DNA of 64,000 bases from Labia minor (lineage: Eukaryota; Arthropoda; Insecta; Dermaptera; Spongiphoridae): contig OY720344.1 of assembly GCA_963082975.1 (NCBI GenBank), positions 89,962,107 to 90,026,106 on the forward strand. The letters run 5' to 3'. Both the position numbers and the translations under genes were made by a program. A model generated the notes under the pieces. It was not told where the DNA came from, ran no database searches, and saw only the letters and a program-made list of their open reading frames with translations. Below are positions 33,247-45,935 of the stretch, piece by piece (position 1 is the first letter of the stretch; every line of letters starts with the position of its first letter).

Positions 33247-34793
33247 AAAAAAATCATACTATAATAAAATTATAATATATTATTAAATATATAAAATATT
33301 AAAAAAATAATAAGAAATTCAAAATCTTAACAATCTTAACATTTATTTCCTGTTAGTTTTTATCTAAACTTTTTTTACTATCAATACTTGTATATTTATT
33401 TGTATTTTAAAACATATAGGATGTGAATTTAGTTATTTTTTAACATTTTCAAATGTCATTATCCCTACAAAGAATTTTTCTATTGTTAGAAACAAAGCCC
33501 TTTGTCGAATCGTCGTAAAAATTTTAATTGAAACTTGTAAAAAGCGATCTTGAAACTTTATATTTTTTATTAAAAGAAGTGTATCGCACATAAATGATTA
33601 TTACTTAGGCGAATTTTTAATATTTCCAAGAAGCTTTCATTGTCCTATTATTTAAAAATTGGGTTCCAGAACTATCAAACACCTTTGTGATACCTCTTCA
33701 ACTTTGTGAAAGAGGATAAGAATAAAAGACCCGTAATGGAGAAGAACAAGTAATGAGTTCTCCATCATGACAGTGTTAGACCATTAATTAGACTTTTATC
33801 CGTTTCTCAAAGTCAAATCTATGTACATTAAAAGGAAGAAGATTTCACTGTATTGGAGCTCTGAGAGAGAAAAACCACAAGGAGCTTCAGTAGAATATTT
33901 TCAGTTATGTATCAAGCAAGGGAAAAATTCAAGATAGAGGGAGAGAAGATGATAAATTCAAAATATGCAGCAATAGTCATTTTATTTTATAGCCTTACCT
34001 CGTATTTGTAAAAGAATTCATTCTAGTGTTAGTAAAGTTGGTTCAACTATCAAAATTGAAATTGAAATTTTCATAGAAATACAATATCCTTTTTTTTATT
34101 ACATTTATAAATTACACTACTTAATAGGTACTTTCTTAAATTGTTTTTATTAAGAAATCAGTAAATATAAAGTTTTACATCAATTTTTATAGAGTAATTA
34201 ATTTCTTAAATTATATTTCTTTCTACAATTAATTTCAAAAATTGCTTTCGTCCATATCACTAAATCTTTCAATTTTGGTATAGCCAATATTCGAGAATAG
34301 AACGCAAACAAACTCGTAAATTTTTTATCATTTTCTCGATACTCGAAATCAGACTTGCCATTTATCTCACTTTGTATTAATTTATAAAATTTATTTTAAC
34401 CCATCGCCATTTAATTTTATTTAATATATAATATTGAATTTCATTCATTATTTTTCAATTCTCAAAACTTTTAAAATATGTAGATATAATTTAAATAGAA
34501 TATCTCCGAATCCTAAAATAAATAGAACTTTGCCACATTGGAAAAGAGATTAAAAAAAACCAATAAGAGTTAAATTAAAAAAAAAATATCAGAAACATAT
34601 AAATATTCAAATTTCACATGCGATTTCTAGCAGAATATTAAAATATTAGATCCATGATCACAACAACAGCATATGTTATTGAATTTTATTTAGATTAGAT
34701 ATGAATAGTTTTTAATTAAATCAAATATTTCTTCAAGATTACATGAATATAGTGAATTAAAGAATATTTGATATTGAAACCCTTCTTTTAGGT
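33247..34793. other. AT-rich spacer, nothing recognised
   Basis: A patch at 33690-33960 is less AT-rich and purine-rich but has no open frame of note and no repeat partner. Confidence 0.45.
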
Positions 34794-34980
34794 CAGTGAT
34801 GGCGAACCTTTTTGAGCAGTGGGTCAAATTTTGATGATAATTTTTTAAGTACCAGCTCGTGGGTCACTAACATTAAAAATTTTAAAATTAAAATGAAATT
34901 TTTTCAACATGGTTCTAAAAAAAAGGTAATTTTTTTAAAAATATCAAATTGGATTGAATTTTAAATGAATAATAATAATA
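34794..34980 (+). mobile_element. hAT-like element, left end only
   Basis: CAGTGATGGCGAACCTTTTT at 34794 is the kind of terminus found on many arthropod hAT elements, followed by GTGGGTCAAATTTTGATG and GTGGGTCAC. No right terminus or duplication found; a (TAA)n tract follows at 34969. Confidence 0.38.
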
Positions 34981-36084
34981 ATAATAATAAATAAAATATA
35001 ATATTTTAATTTTTCAACATTGCTATATTCAGACTAATGACATGGTTTTCCCATGGTTTATAATATTTGATTACCACCACCTTTATAGCGGCTTGAATGA
35101 GGAGATACACAAAGCGTCACAAATTAGTATTATCTATTTTAAAATTGAATTGAATAGGTAAATAGTGTTTAAGTTTTGATACCACATATGTGTCCATTAA
35201 GTTTTATTTCTTCTCAAATAAAAAATAAATTTTTATTTTTTAACTATTCATGTTTATTTAATAATAAAAAATATTATTTTAAGGATTTTAGATTTATTTT
35301 AGAATAAAATATATAGTTAGATATTTTTATTAATTAAAAAGAGAAATTATAAAAAAAAGAATTTAATGTTTCGAATAAAATTAAAAAAAAATTATAATAT
35401 GATATAATAAATATTTATATAGATATTATGTAAAGAGCCATTTCAAAAGTACGGTCACATATATTTTAAAATTCAAAAAAAACTATTTATTTTTCATAAA
35501 ATAATTTGGATTTTGAAGAAGCTGTGGCACTATTGACAATTGTTTTTTAACTTAGAAAAAGGTGATAGTCGCTTGGAACCAAGTCCGAATTGTATGAGGG
35601 ATGACGGTCAAACCTTCTTTCTCTTACTGAAATGTACCCATATTAAAATATTTAATTTAATATATTTTCCTTTAAAATGATATAACTATTATCAAAAATC
35701 AACGGTTCTTTGTAAATCTAAAAATAATATAGAAAAGATAGAATTAAAAAAATGTTAAAATCTATTTTTTTAATTTTAATTAAATAATAACATATTACTT
35801 AAAACTATTATTATTTTTAAAGTATTATATTAAATATATATATATATTAAAGTATATATTATTATTATAATATTAAATACGTTAAAATGGTAGAAAAAAC
35901 CAAATGCCTTAAAGTTAAAAATAAAAATCATTCAATTTTATTTCTATGTTTATACGAATGACTGACTAATTAGTTATTAATTATTATTTTAAATTTAATT
36001 ATTTTCTTTTTTCAATAGTGATTGGTTGAATATTATTTTATATGAATTAAAAATAAATAATAATTCTTCAATATTGGATAATTA
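34981..36084. other. AT-rich spacer, nothing recognised
   Basis: No supported gene or repeat copy. Confidence 0.5.
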
Positions 36085-36345
36085 TAGATTCCGATCGCGA
36101 AAGGAATCTTGGTTGAAGGACCAGAGTAAAAGGGCCGGCGTGCCACTGACTGTGTCCTCTCGGGGAGGGCCGGAAGGTCTCGGTCCCGGATCGATTTGCC
36201 TGCATGAGGTCGCGCCTCCCAGCTACCGAGAACGAATACTACGAACCGTTTTCTACCCTAGTACCTAGCCGCAGGGGTACTGCGGCTACTTTACAAATAC
36301 CCAGTGGGGATCCGTTCTCGATAAAATAAGCCCTTCTCATTCATT
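36085..36345 (+). other. Unidentified GC-rich island with strong stem-loops
   Basis: Sharp rise in G+C with abrupt edges. It contains GGGCCGGCGTGCCACTGA, CTCGGGGAGGGCCGGAAGG, and a perfect hairpin AGCCGCAG-GGGTA-CTGCGGCT (36268-36288). This sits between CGAGAACG (about 36228) and its complement CGTTCTCG (about 36312). The plus frame 36026-36268 stays open, with PLTVSSRGGPEGLGPGSIC, but no domain is recognised. It could be a structured RNA gene, a retroposed RNA or part of a transposon. No second copy in the window. Confidence 0.45.
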
Positions 36346-37087
36346 CCATTTTCACTTCGATAAAGATTCTGATAGAATTTCCTTCTTGTCTTTTTTTTAT
36401 TTTATTTTTATTTTAAACGACAACAAGTGAATGAATGTATTTTTATTTTCATTTAATATCCTTGCCATTATAAAGAAATCCAAAAACAAATCGCTTTTTT
36501 GATCAAAAATATATATAGATACAATTAAAATTAAATAAAAAAAAAATACAATAACACAAAAGCAAAATAAATGTTCAAGAAATCATGAAATGTCATTTGT
36601 TTTATTATTATTGATATGGAAATAGATTTTCCACGCTTTTAATAAAGTTAAAAAAAATCAACCCTCTCCATGTCTTTTCACTTGTCAAAATAAAAGTTTT
36701 AAGAAAATAGTAATTAACAGAGATTTCATCTTGACAGCGCGATCTAAAATATTTAAGCCTGCTCATTAATAAAATTCAACTGAGTAAGATAGGATAAACA
36801 TTAAAAAGATAGATCACGAAATGTTAATTTTCTTGTACGATCTTCATTTTCATCAATAAACGTTCAAGAAATTCGTAAAGCTATTCATTATCTACGATTT
36901 GTTTGAATACAAATTTAAATAAAAAAAAATTACTTTTTTAATATGAATTAATTGATTTTTTAATGCGTATATTTAGGTTCAGCGATATTAATCTCAATTC
37001 TACACACCATTTTTACTAGAGAATAAATAATACTCGTAAATATTTGTACAATACTATTTTAAAAAATTACATTTAAATACAAAAAAT
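36346..37087. other. AT-rich spacer, nothing recognised
   Basis: No gene or repeat supported. Confidence 0.5.
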
Positions 37088-37384
37088 CTGGAGTGTCTCC
37101 ACTCAACTATCTCGCAATTCGAATTGGATTAAATAACAAATATTATATATTCAAATTAAATTTAATTAATTATAAATTAAAATTAATAAATATATATTAA
37201 ACCAGCGCGTGTCTGGCTCTTTGTTGATGGCACCACGTCGCGTGCTGGTGCGTGATTTGCAGTAGTGTTAAAAAATTAATTCCGGTACTTTCAGCGATTC
37301 AATCAAGCTGAAATTATATATATAGCAGTTTTCTACAATTCCTAATCATGTAAAAAACTATCAAGCATATATCTGGCGAGATAG
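37088..37384 (-). mobile_element. HINE-like family K, internally deleted (copy K5)
   Basis: 3' hairpin GGAG-TGT-CTCC near 37090-37100, ACTATCTCGCAATTCGAATT, the conserved CACCACGTCGCGTGCTGG and AATTCCGGTACTTTCAGCGA parts, then a jump from TCAAGCATATAT to the 5' terminus CTGGCGAGATAG. The microsatellite and core are gone. Confidence 0.62.
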
Positions 37385-37702
37385 TAAAAATGGACAATAC
37401 TCTTTTTAAATTTCAATTGGATTTATTTTTAACTTTATGAGCATAACAATTATTACAGAAAAAATGAAAGTCAAATGACAAAGGACTTGAAAATAATTGA
37501 AATGCACATAAAGCAAAAATAAATTAATTTCAACCGTGAAATATTTATTTTTTAAAAATTAATTTAAATTTTATAAAATAAAATATCAATAGATAGATTA
37601 ACATAATTTCTTTAAAAAATAAATAAATAAATAAATAAATAAAATATTTTTATTTATTTTCCAAATTATTTATTGAATAAAGTAAAAATAAATATTAAAT
37701 TG

Positions 37703-37734
<32 letters not shown>

Positions 37735-38838
37735 TATATAATTTTACTGTAGTCATATTTATATTATGATTTATATATTAGAAGGCAAATATATAAAAAT
37801 TTAATTTTAATCTTAAAATTATATATTCTATTTAATGATATGAATCAGTTCATGCATAAAGTTAGCATTGGAAAAATCAGGCGTGGTCAGCAAAAAAAAA
37901 CGCTTTAATCATCATAATTTTCTTTTAAAGGTGAAAATAGGGGTGATATTTTAGGATATTATAAAAAAGTATCAGTAGATAGAACGGATTTTCCTATCGT
38001 ATATTACTCCGAACACATTGTGAAAATTTGAAGATATATAATAAAATATTTATCACCAACATTAATTATCTTTATCAATCTCAGAAGGTTTTATAAAAAG
38101 TAGTTTTTTTTACCTATTTCACACTTTTTGTTTTCTTTTGTATGTATTATTTGAGTCTTTTGTTTCTTCTTTTCTATTCTTGCTTGTCGACTAACAATAA
38201 TATTGATTGTATTTTTTTAGGTAGTTTTTGCCAAGATGAATTCAACCAAAAAAGGTCAATTTCAAATATCAATACTTTATTATAGAAAGTATAAATAAAT
38301 AGTATATCGCCTTTAAAAATAAATAATGTTTATTTTTTTATTTATCAATTTTGTTGTTTTTATACTAATATTAATTAAATAAAATATTGATTTGAAATTT
38401 CGTAAAGTGAAAATTGAATAAAAAAAATGAATTATCAATTTTTAATTTTATTGAGCAATTTATTATTCTTTTTTTTATTATTTTTAAAATAATTAAAAAA
38501 AGGACTATATGTCAATGTGATGAGGGTTGTTTTCTGAAATGAAAGTCAAAATGTGATAAAATATGGATTTACCATTACATTCTGAAATCGTAAAGAGATC
38601 AAATTGTGTGTAAAATGCTTATTTCAAAGGGAAAGAGTATCCTTATTTAAGAAATGTTAGAAAAGCTTTGAGTGAGCTGAGAGTATGACATAGGGTTGAA
38701 GAATAAATTTATATATCTATATGTAAATGTATATATATATATCTTTATATATATGTTATATTTTAAGCAAGAGAATTCAACGATTCTAATGTAAGTAAAA
38801 TTTTAAAAAGTTAAAAAGAAACTATTTTTTAAAATATT
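37385..38838. other. AT-rich spacer with TA tracts
   Basis: TAAA tract near 37618-37640 and (TA)n near 37703-37740. No gene seen. Confidence 0.5.
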
Positions 38839-38840
38839 TA

Positions 38841-39645
38841 CACGGTATGTTGCAAAAGTAAGGGAACAGGCACTATAACTTTGATTAAGCCTCATCTGCA
38901 CTCTAAAAACTGTACTAAACGTGTAAACAAACATTGTATCATTCACGCAAGTTTCACTTTTTTCGTGTTTATAAGTTTTTTACAATTTTCTTTTTTTCTG
39001 AACCAACTTTTCTCTCCTCGTCATTGAAAATAATGAATTCTCGATCCAATCTTTCTTAAAAATGTGATGACAGGTGATGAATCATGGTGCTTCCAGTAGG
39101 AACCGTTGGCAAAGCGCTGAGTGGGTAGGCGCCGAAGAACCAAGACCACAGAAGCTGAGATTTAAAAAAAACAGAGTTAAGACTCTACTCACTGTCTTTT
39201 TTGATTCCAAGGGCATCATTCATAAAGAATTCATGCCCGAGAGTGACTGGTGAGTACTATGGTCATGGACCGATTACTGAAACGAATAACCCGGGTAAGA
39301 CCCGAGTATCGTGCATTTGTTGCACGGCAATGCACACAAGTTCAGAATTGTGAAGGAGTTCCTTGCAAAAAGGGACGTTGTTTTGTTGGGACACCCCTCG
39401 TACTCGCCGGATTTGGCACTGGCTGATTTTTGGCTGTTCCAAAAATTGAAAATGTCCATGAAAGGAAAGCATTTTGCAACCGTGGAAGAGATCTAAAACA
39501 CGGTGACCGGGGTCCTAAACTGCATTCCAAAAAATGAGTTACAGACTGTTCAACGCTGGATAAATGGAGAAGTTTATTTTGAATAAAAACAAAAAAAAAA
39601 TTGTTTTGATCTTAAGTCAGACCCTTACTTTTGCTACAGACTAGG
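38841..39645 (+). mobile_element. mariner-like element, internally deleted (805 bp)
   Basis: Termini CACGGTATGTTGCAAAAGTA (from 38841) and the complement of ACTTTTGCTACAGACTAGG (to 39645) are imperfect inverted repeats sharing GCAAAAGTAAGGG. TA flanks both sides (38839-38840 and 39646-39647), the known mariner target duplication. Intact mariners are about 1.3 kb; here the region for the N-terminal DNA-binding half is missing. The interior holds the transposase remnant at 39043-39586. Confidence 0.86.
39043..39586 (+). pseudogene. mariner transposase catalytic-domain remnant
   Basis: Recognisable in order: FLKNVMTGDESWCF with the first catalytic Asp (GDESW), shifted fragments, then HLLHGNAHKFRIVKEFLAKR in which the second catalytic Asp of the usual DNAPAH motif is replaced and residues are lost, then HPSYSPDLALADFWLFQKLK with the third Asp. 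Multiple stops and frame shifts occur before 39300 and one at 39495. The spacing between the second and third catalytic positions fits the DD34D mariner type. Non-functional. Confidence 0.82.
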
Positions 39646-39647
39646 TA

Positions 39648-40799
39648 GCTTTAATTAATAAATGAAAATTCAAAAATATTTGATTAATCCTAGTAATTAC
39701 TATTTATACTACTATAATCAACAGAAAACAAACAAATACATCAATTGTGATTATGAAGGCATAAATCATCACAAATCAGTGTTTTCTAGATATAACTTTG
39801 TACAAACCATTTGTAGTTCTTTGAATTTGAAAAAATGATTTGATATAATTTAATTATTCTAGTTATTAATAAATTGTTATTTCTCTCCAAATTAGTTCAA
39901 AACTTATTTTTAATTGGATTACTTAAAAAAAAAAATTATAATACTACAACCAGTTTCAATTTATCAACATAATTTTGGGTTCTGAATTTTACAAAAAGTT
40001 TTAACATTCTGTGATGCGACTTTTCTCTGATCCATTTCAGAATGTAACATGAAAGCTCCGTTATGAATATCAGCCATTCTTTTGAAGTAGTCTCTTTCAA
40101 ATAGAATTTACAATTTTACAAATAATATTTGGGATGACTCACAAATAAAGGAAAACATTGCTTTGGATTATAAGAATATTCTCTAAATAGTATATTATTA
40201 TTATATATAATATACATTGGTTAATCAAAGCGGTCACTATTTAATTTTCTAATGAAAGTAAAAAATATTCTTTAATGATTAAAATCTAAACATATGTATA
40301 ATATCGTGTAAGCAGTTCATTTTCTGTTTTCCAAGTGAAAATCGATTCTCTGAATGTAGCTATCATTTACAATATTTGATGTGATTAAATCGACCATACG
40401 GTTAAATTCAATAAAACCAATTTTCAATCGAGGAATATTTAAAAAATAAAATAAAAGAAAGAAAGAGAAAAATTTTTTTTATACAAAAGGATTGAAAGAG
40501 ATTTTTGTTATTTAGTTAAATAATCTGTAATCCATGTCGATTTATACTAGGATATCTAACTTGAATGTGTTTAGAGATGAAATCAAAGGAAACAACAACA
40601 TTTAAAAAAAAAGAACACCGAAGATCAAAGAAGAGTGTAGTTACAAGACACGCAAGGTTTATATAACCTGACATTAAAGGATAAATAAATAAAAAATTAG
40701 AGAAAAACCCAAGAGAGAGAAAAAGGCAGATTATGATATAAATATGAAAATATATTTACTTCAATTTAATCAAATTAAACTGTAATTTATCTATTTAAC
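39648..40799. other. AT-rich spacer, nothing recognised
   Basis: No supported gene or repeat copy. Confidence 0.5.
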
Positions 40800-41340
40800 T
40801 ATCTACTAAAAACGTTTTAGCGGCAGCAACTACAATCCTCCATCTCTTCTGATCCTACATCAAATGTGTTCACCTGCTATTCCTGGGGATGGGGTACTGT
40901 TTTTATTTAAATTAATTTTATTAAAAATTTTTTGCTCTTGTTGTGTTTGAACACTAGACTTCTGGTTTATTAGATGGATGGGCTACCAGTTAAGATATCC
41001 TGTCCCCCCCCCTACTATATCGAATTATTAACCTATTTTTATTCTCTTAAATCTATCTTTAAATAGCCATCCCACAGTGAACTTTTAGCAATTGGTTTAT
41101 CAATTTTTATAGTTATTTTTTGGATATATAGAGATCATGTAGTTCTTCTATCAATCTTCTAAGATATCTTCTTTTTATTGAACCATAAATTCTTCGAAGA
41201 ATACTATTATCATATAACCTGAATCTCCTCCAAAAAAATAAGCAATAATGAACTGATTCCAACTTTTTTCTTATTCTTCTCTGAATCAATGGAGTAATAA
41301 CGAGGCAGTTTATCGGATACAGGAATCAAAGTTGAACTTT
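40800..41340 (-). pseudogene. LINE ORF2 C-terminal fragment, decayed
   Basis: On the minus strand 41215-41140 reads ILRRIYGSIKRRYLRRLIEE then LHDLYI, and 40870-40810 reads DQKRWRIVVAAAKTF. These match the order of the post-RT region in the 17-kb LINE (ILRTFMGQKK early, DWRVVAQNRNTW and VVARPKTF late). Frames change and the middle is degraded. A short stretch (AAGAATACTATTATCATATA) recurs at about 41919, so another decayed piece may lie there. Confidence 0.6.
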
Positions 41341-42164
41341 AAATTTGTTTCAATAGTCACATTTTTGTGTATAGCAATTATTTTTAGCTAAAAACTGATA
41401 AAACAATTTTAGAATACAATTATTTCTCGGATTTCTCGTCCTTTTACATAAAAAAAATATGAATGTAAAGTATAATTTACATTAGTAAAAAATAATAATG
41501 ATAATTTCTTCTCCTAGATAAATTCTCCATTATAAATATTTTTCATAAATAAATCTAGTTTACACAGGAACACGCGAAATCTTATTTAGTAATTCATAAT
41601 GGTATAATAAGCAAAAAATGCTTTCAAGCCATTTCTTTCATTGTAGAGTGAACTGAGCTAACGTATAAATATGTATAACATAAAAAGATTAGTTCTACCT
41701 CTTTTTCTTTCATATAAACAATAGCGTCTATGAATTTAAATAATAATTTTTCAACATGAAATTTAAAATTTATATAACTATTGGTTTAGAGCTTCTTTTA
41801 GTGCGTTCAAAGGTCAAAATAATGGCAAAAAATATTATATATAATTTCTAAGAAATATTTTTTTTTTATAATCGAAAAAATTTAGGAAAATTTATCTTTG
41901 ACCCTTTAATCAATTGAAAGAATACTATTATCATATAACCTTCGTCGCTCTTCACATCTAGACGGGGGCTCCGCCCCCTGTACCCCCGAGTGGTACATAG
42001 TATTTGGTTGAAAGTAGTAAAAGGTTTTCATCCATTTCGTTTCAAACAATGTATAACATAAAACATTCATTTCTTATTGTGTGATTATTTAAAATATATT
42101 TTAATTTATTTAGTAAATTAATTATATATATTATTATTGAATATGTTATATCTATCTACTCGAA
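41341..42164. other. AT-rich spacer with a GC-rich hairpin
   Basis: The standout is a perfect hairpin GGGGGC-TCC-GCCCCC at 41964-41978, followed by TGTACCCCCGAG. Such hairpins often mark the end of a mobile element, but I cannot define one here. The rest shows nothing. Confidence 0.45.
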
Positions 42165-42297
42165 AGTTCTTGGCAGCTACAACCACATTTCTCTAAGTGT
42201 CCCCGGTGACCTCATCTTTCATTGGCCAATAAATGCTGGAAAGAATAATCTGAATCTACTCTCATCTCCCAGGGTCATAGACCATGCGTGGCTCAAC
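42165..42297 (-). pseudogene. LINE 3'-end fragment (partial duplicate)
   Basis: Repeats the 3' end of the LINE remnant next to it: ACTCGAAAGTTCTTGGCAGC, CTACAACCACATTTCTC and GGTCATAGACCATGCGTG. It has its own internal deletion joining AGTGTCC to CCGGTGACCTCATCTTTC. Confidence 0.68.
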
Positions 42298-42298
42298 G

Positions 42299-43105
42299 GT
42301 ACTCGAAAGTTCTTGGCAGCTACAACCACATTCCTCCAAGTGTCCTTATCCTGAGCCTCTGTTCCATCTCTCGTACGTCATTCCCTGATGTACTCATCTT
42401 TCTTTGGCCCATAAATGCTGGGGAGAATCCTATTCTCAAATACTCTGAATCCACTCTCATCTCCTAAGATCATAGACCATGTCTCTCACTCATATAATAC
42501 AACAGACAAAATAATTGTTTTATATATTTTAATTTTCATTCCCTTTTATAATAATTTTGATGAGATAAGCCTCTTTACTGCATGATAACAGGCGTTTCCC
42601 GATTGCAACTTCGATTTAAATTCTTCTCAAATATTATTATCCTTCGTGATTACATTCAATTTTTCTACATATTCAAATTCTACATTTGCATGTTAATACT
42701 GCTCCTGTTTGTTTCTAAATATATTTATTTATCATTATTAATTTCAAACCTCATCTCTTTTCCTACCTCGATTAATTTTTCCTCGCTATCTGTAATTGCA
42801 ATTGCCGAATCTCCTATTATATTTAAGTCGTCTGAATCACCTAATATTTTACAATTAATTTCCGCATCTTACTCTTTCTTTACTACCTTCAAGATAAATT
42901 TTAAGATCAAAATTTGAAAAAGTTTATCCGGATCTATTGAGTCATGCGTAGGTTTTACTAAAGTCTACAAATAATTAGTGAACAGAGATATTGAATTCGC
43001 GGTTTTTTTAATATCTGTCATAATGAAAATATCTTAATTAATGTTGATCGATTTGGCCTGAACCCGCAATGATATCGTCTAATATTTCCTCCGCCTATAG
43101 TTTAT
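42299..43105 (-). pseudogene. LINE reverse transcriptase remnant
   Basis: On the minus strand, from 43105 downward: EEILDDIIAGSGQIDQH (compare the fingers motif of the 14-kb copy), FVDFSKTYA (about 42970), then a palm segment DSDDLNIIGDSAIAITDSEE with the catalytic DD at about 42830, and GKEMRFEI. The thumb and tail follow at 42590-42300, with the complement of GGTCATAGACCATG-like blocks and VVAAKNFRV-like coding. Many stops. Same family as the 14- and 17-kb copies. Confidence 0.75.
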
Positions 43106-44056
43106 AAGTATTGTATATGTTATAATAGAGTATAATATTTCTTGATCATTTCATTTCGATATTTTAATTTCATTGCTTGATTTTTATTGAATATTTTTAA
43201 TTATAATAAAATTTGAGAAAATGCAAAGTTAGAGACTTGAGACACTTTATCAAAATTAATTTATAAAAATTAACGGTATAAAAGTATTGATAAAACTAAA
43301 GATAAATTAACAATATATACATTCATTAATAGTATTAATTTAAATTAATGGATTTATTTGATTTTTTATTATTAAGTTCATTTATTAATTTTTTTAGATC
43401 ATAGTTAATTCCCTCCCTTAAAATAAAAGAAGTACCTATCCAAATATGGAAAGACTAAATACAAAATAATTTAAGTTAAATATGATTTAAATATTTTATT
43501 ATATTAATTAAAATGAGAACTTTTAGAATAAATTATTTAATTGAAATGATATTTGAATATTAGAATTTAAAATAAAAAGTTAAATATTATAATAATTCTT
43601 TGATTGGGAATCCCTAGAGTTATATACATTGTGTAAAATGAGTCCGCCAGTCAGTGGGCCACGCCTGGCTCTTGAATGAACAACACGGAGAACTATATAT
43701 AAACTTTAAATCTCTCTCTCTCTTCCGCTTACACACACTCCCACCTCTCTCCTCATCCCCTCCACCTCTCATTTCTTAGTTATTTCAATTTCCACAAATT
43801 GTCTTATTTTTAAAATATTCACTAATTTATTTTCTATTTTTATTCTTTAATCCTTAAATAATATATTTTCTATTTTATGTTAAAATGTAAGTTATTTACT
43901 TTTTAACATATTACACTATGACAGCAAAAAAGTAAACGAATTACATACATACATACATACAAACAGTCTCCTTTATATATATAGATGATAGCTGATAAAT
44001 TAAATTATATTTTTCATATCATAAGAATATAACCAGTGATAGAAAAATATATGTAA
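43106..44056. other. AT-rich spacer with simple tracts
   Basis: TC-rich run at 43709-43725, CATA repeats near 43945-43961, and a less AT-rich patch at 43637-43695 (GAGTCCGCCAGTCAGTGGGC). No gene recognised. Confidence 0.5.
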
Positions 44057-44328
44057 GGGCGCCACAGGGTGGGAAGTAGTGAAGTTGCCTCACATTCTCG
44101 TGGTCCCGGGTTCAAGTCCCGGGCCTGGCAAGAGAATTTCTCTAGCTGGGGTCTATGGGACGGAGTCAACCCAGCCTAAAATTGGGAAAGCTTCTTGATA
44201 GCGCCATCGATCAAGAAAATCAAGGTAAAGGTTAATAGGACCCATTCTACTGGTCATATATAGGACTCCTAATTGATATAACCTACTTGAAAGGCGTTGT
44301 CCTTGCGTAGGATGTACAAAAGTCAGAG
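44057..44328 (+). mobile_element. tRNA-derived SINE, second copy
   Basis: Same family as 20502-20791. Head GGCGCCACAGGGTGGGAAG, T-arm-like CCCGGGTTCAAGTCCCGGG with the B box, GGGGTCTATGGGACGGAGTC, GATCAAGAAAATCAAGGTAA, and end GTACAAAAGTCAGAG. Compared with copy 1 it lacks a small segment after AGCCT. The flanks share AGAAA...ATATGTAA imperfectly, consistent with an older target duplication. Confidence 0.83.
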
Positions 44329-45816
44329 AGAAAGATATGTAAATGGAACTTTTAAATAAAATGATTATTTTTAACTTAAGTAGTTTTAAATTAAATTATT
44401 AAATTTAATTAAGTATCATTGTAGCGTCGCGAACTATCTCCGAGCCAGGTAAGTAAATTTCTCTTTCTGAGGTCTGGTAAGGAAGTTACATGAAATAAGA
44501 AGAAGTGATATTCGATTGAGACAACCAAAGGATGAGGTGAGTCAATGAACTGATCATAAAACATCTCTACACAACTTAATCTGCAATTCACTTGATAAGC
44601 CCTGTCCTTTTATAAGTTGTTCATCATCCAGAAATATATTTTGTTTTTAAATTAAGTATAATATTTTTTACTTGAAAGAATTTTAATAATAATACTTATT
44701 CTTTTTGACAAAGTTTAAGATCTTTCAATAATCCTTCTAATAATGAAGATAAATTGATATTCATCTTATACTGTTATTTTCTAAATCAGAATAAATAAGA
44801 GATATTTCTCAAAAGAGACAAACTCAGAGAAGGACAAAGCCCCTTCAAATAGATTCCATCTCAAAAAAAGCAACGCTAAGATTTTAAGAGATATATCTCC
44901 TTTCTTGTTCTTTTATGTTGAAGAAGTTTTTAAAGCTTGATGTATTCTAAAAGGATAAAAATAAAAAAAAATATAAGTCCTCGGACACATGAAATTGCAG
45001 AGTAAATCTTATTTTTAAAATGAAGAAAAATTTTTTCGAGAGATTTAGGATATTAATTCTAAAATAGGAAAGGACGTTCCTTTTTTTCTTTAGTATTTCT
45101 AACAAGTCTGTAAATAAAATTCAATATGTAAAATTCACTACATTTAACTTGGAATGGTTTTCGGAAGTGAATCCATTTCTGTTGAGGTCAGAAAATAATA
45201 GAATGATGATTGAACGGATGAAATATTTATGAAAAGTTTAACTTGGAAGAAAACTTGCTCGTAAAGAGAAATCGATTAATTTCGAAATATTTTAGGAAAT
45301 ATGCAACGAAACTTAAACAATTTATTGAAATAATTGGGTTACCACTAACACAGATAATTAAATTAAAAAACGATAAAAAAATATCAAGCTGAAAACAATT
45401 ATATCCAATGAAATTTGTCTATAATTAAGTTTAAATTTTAATTATAAATATTATATAATAATCAATATTCATTTTCTAATTTTATTAAATTATCAATTTA
45501 ATTATGTTTATTAAATAAACTGGGTTAATATTATTATCTAAATTTTAGCATGGATTGAATAGAAAGAGGAGAAAGAAGGGATTTTTGGAGGAATATAATT
45601 GTTGCGCCCAAAAAATCCCAAGTTCAATATTTTCCGTTTTGTTGTTGATATTTTAATTTTTAATTAAATATTTTTCTTAATGATTTTCAATGTTAATTAC
45701 AATATTAATATTTTGTTAATGAATATTTTTTGCTTTAAAATAATACTCTTTATTAGTTGAAGTTTATTAAGATGATTATAATTTGTTATTTTATATTGGA
45801 TATACTGGCATCCCAC
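44329..45816. other. AT-rich spacer, nothing recognised
   Basis: A segment at 44420-44600 contains CCAGGTAAGTAAAT, a good splice-donor match, but no convincing exon could be built around it. No repeat partners. Confidence 0.45.
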
Positions 45817-45935
45817 ACTATAGTCCGGGAGCTAAGAGTTGGTGCTTGAGGGGTGGCGACCAAAAGAGGCGGGGGTACCCCCTCCTAGAGTGATTTCCTC
45901 TCCACCAGTCTTCTACTCTCCTAAACTAAAATATA

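Noticed and set aside
44420-44470. Strong splice-donor-like CCAGGTAAGT
   Set aside because: No open frame of useful length ends there and no acceptor pair was found.
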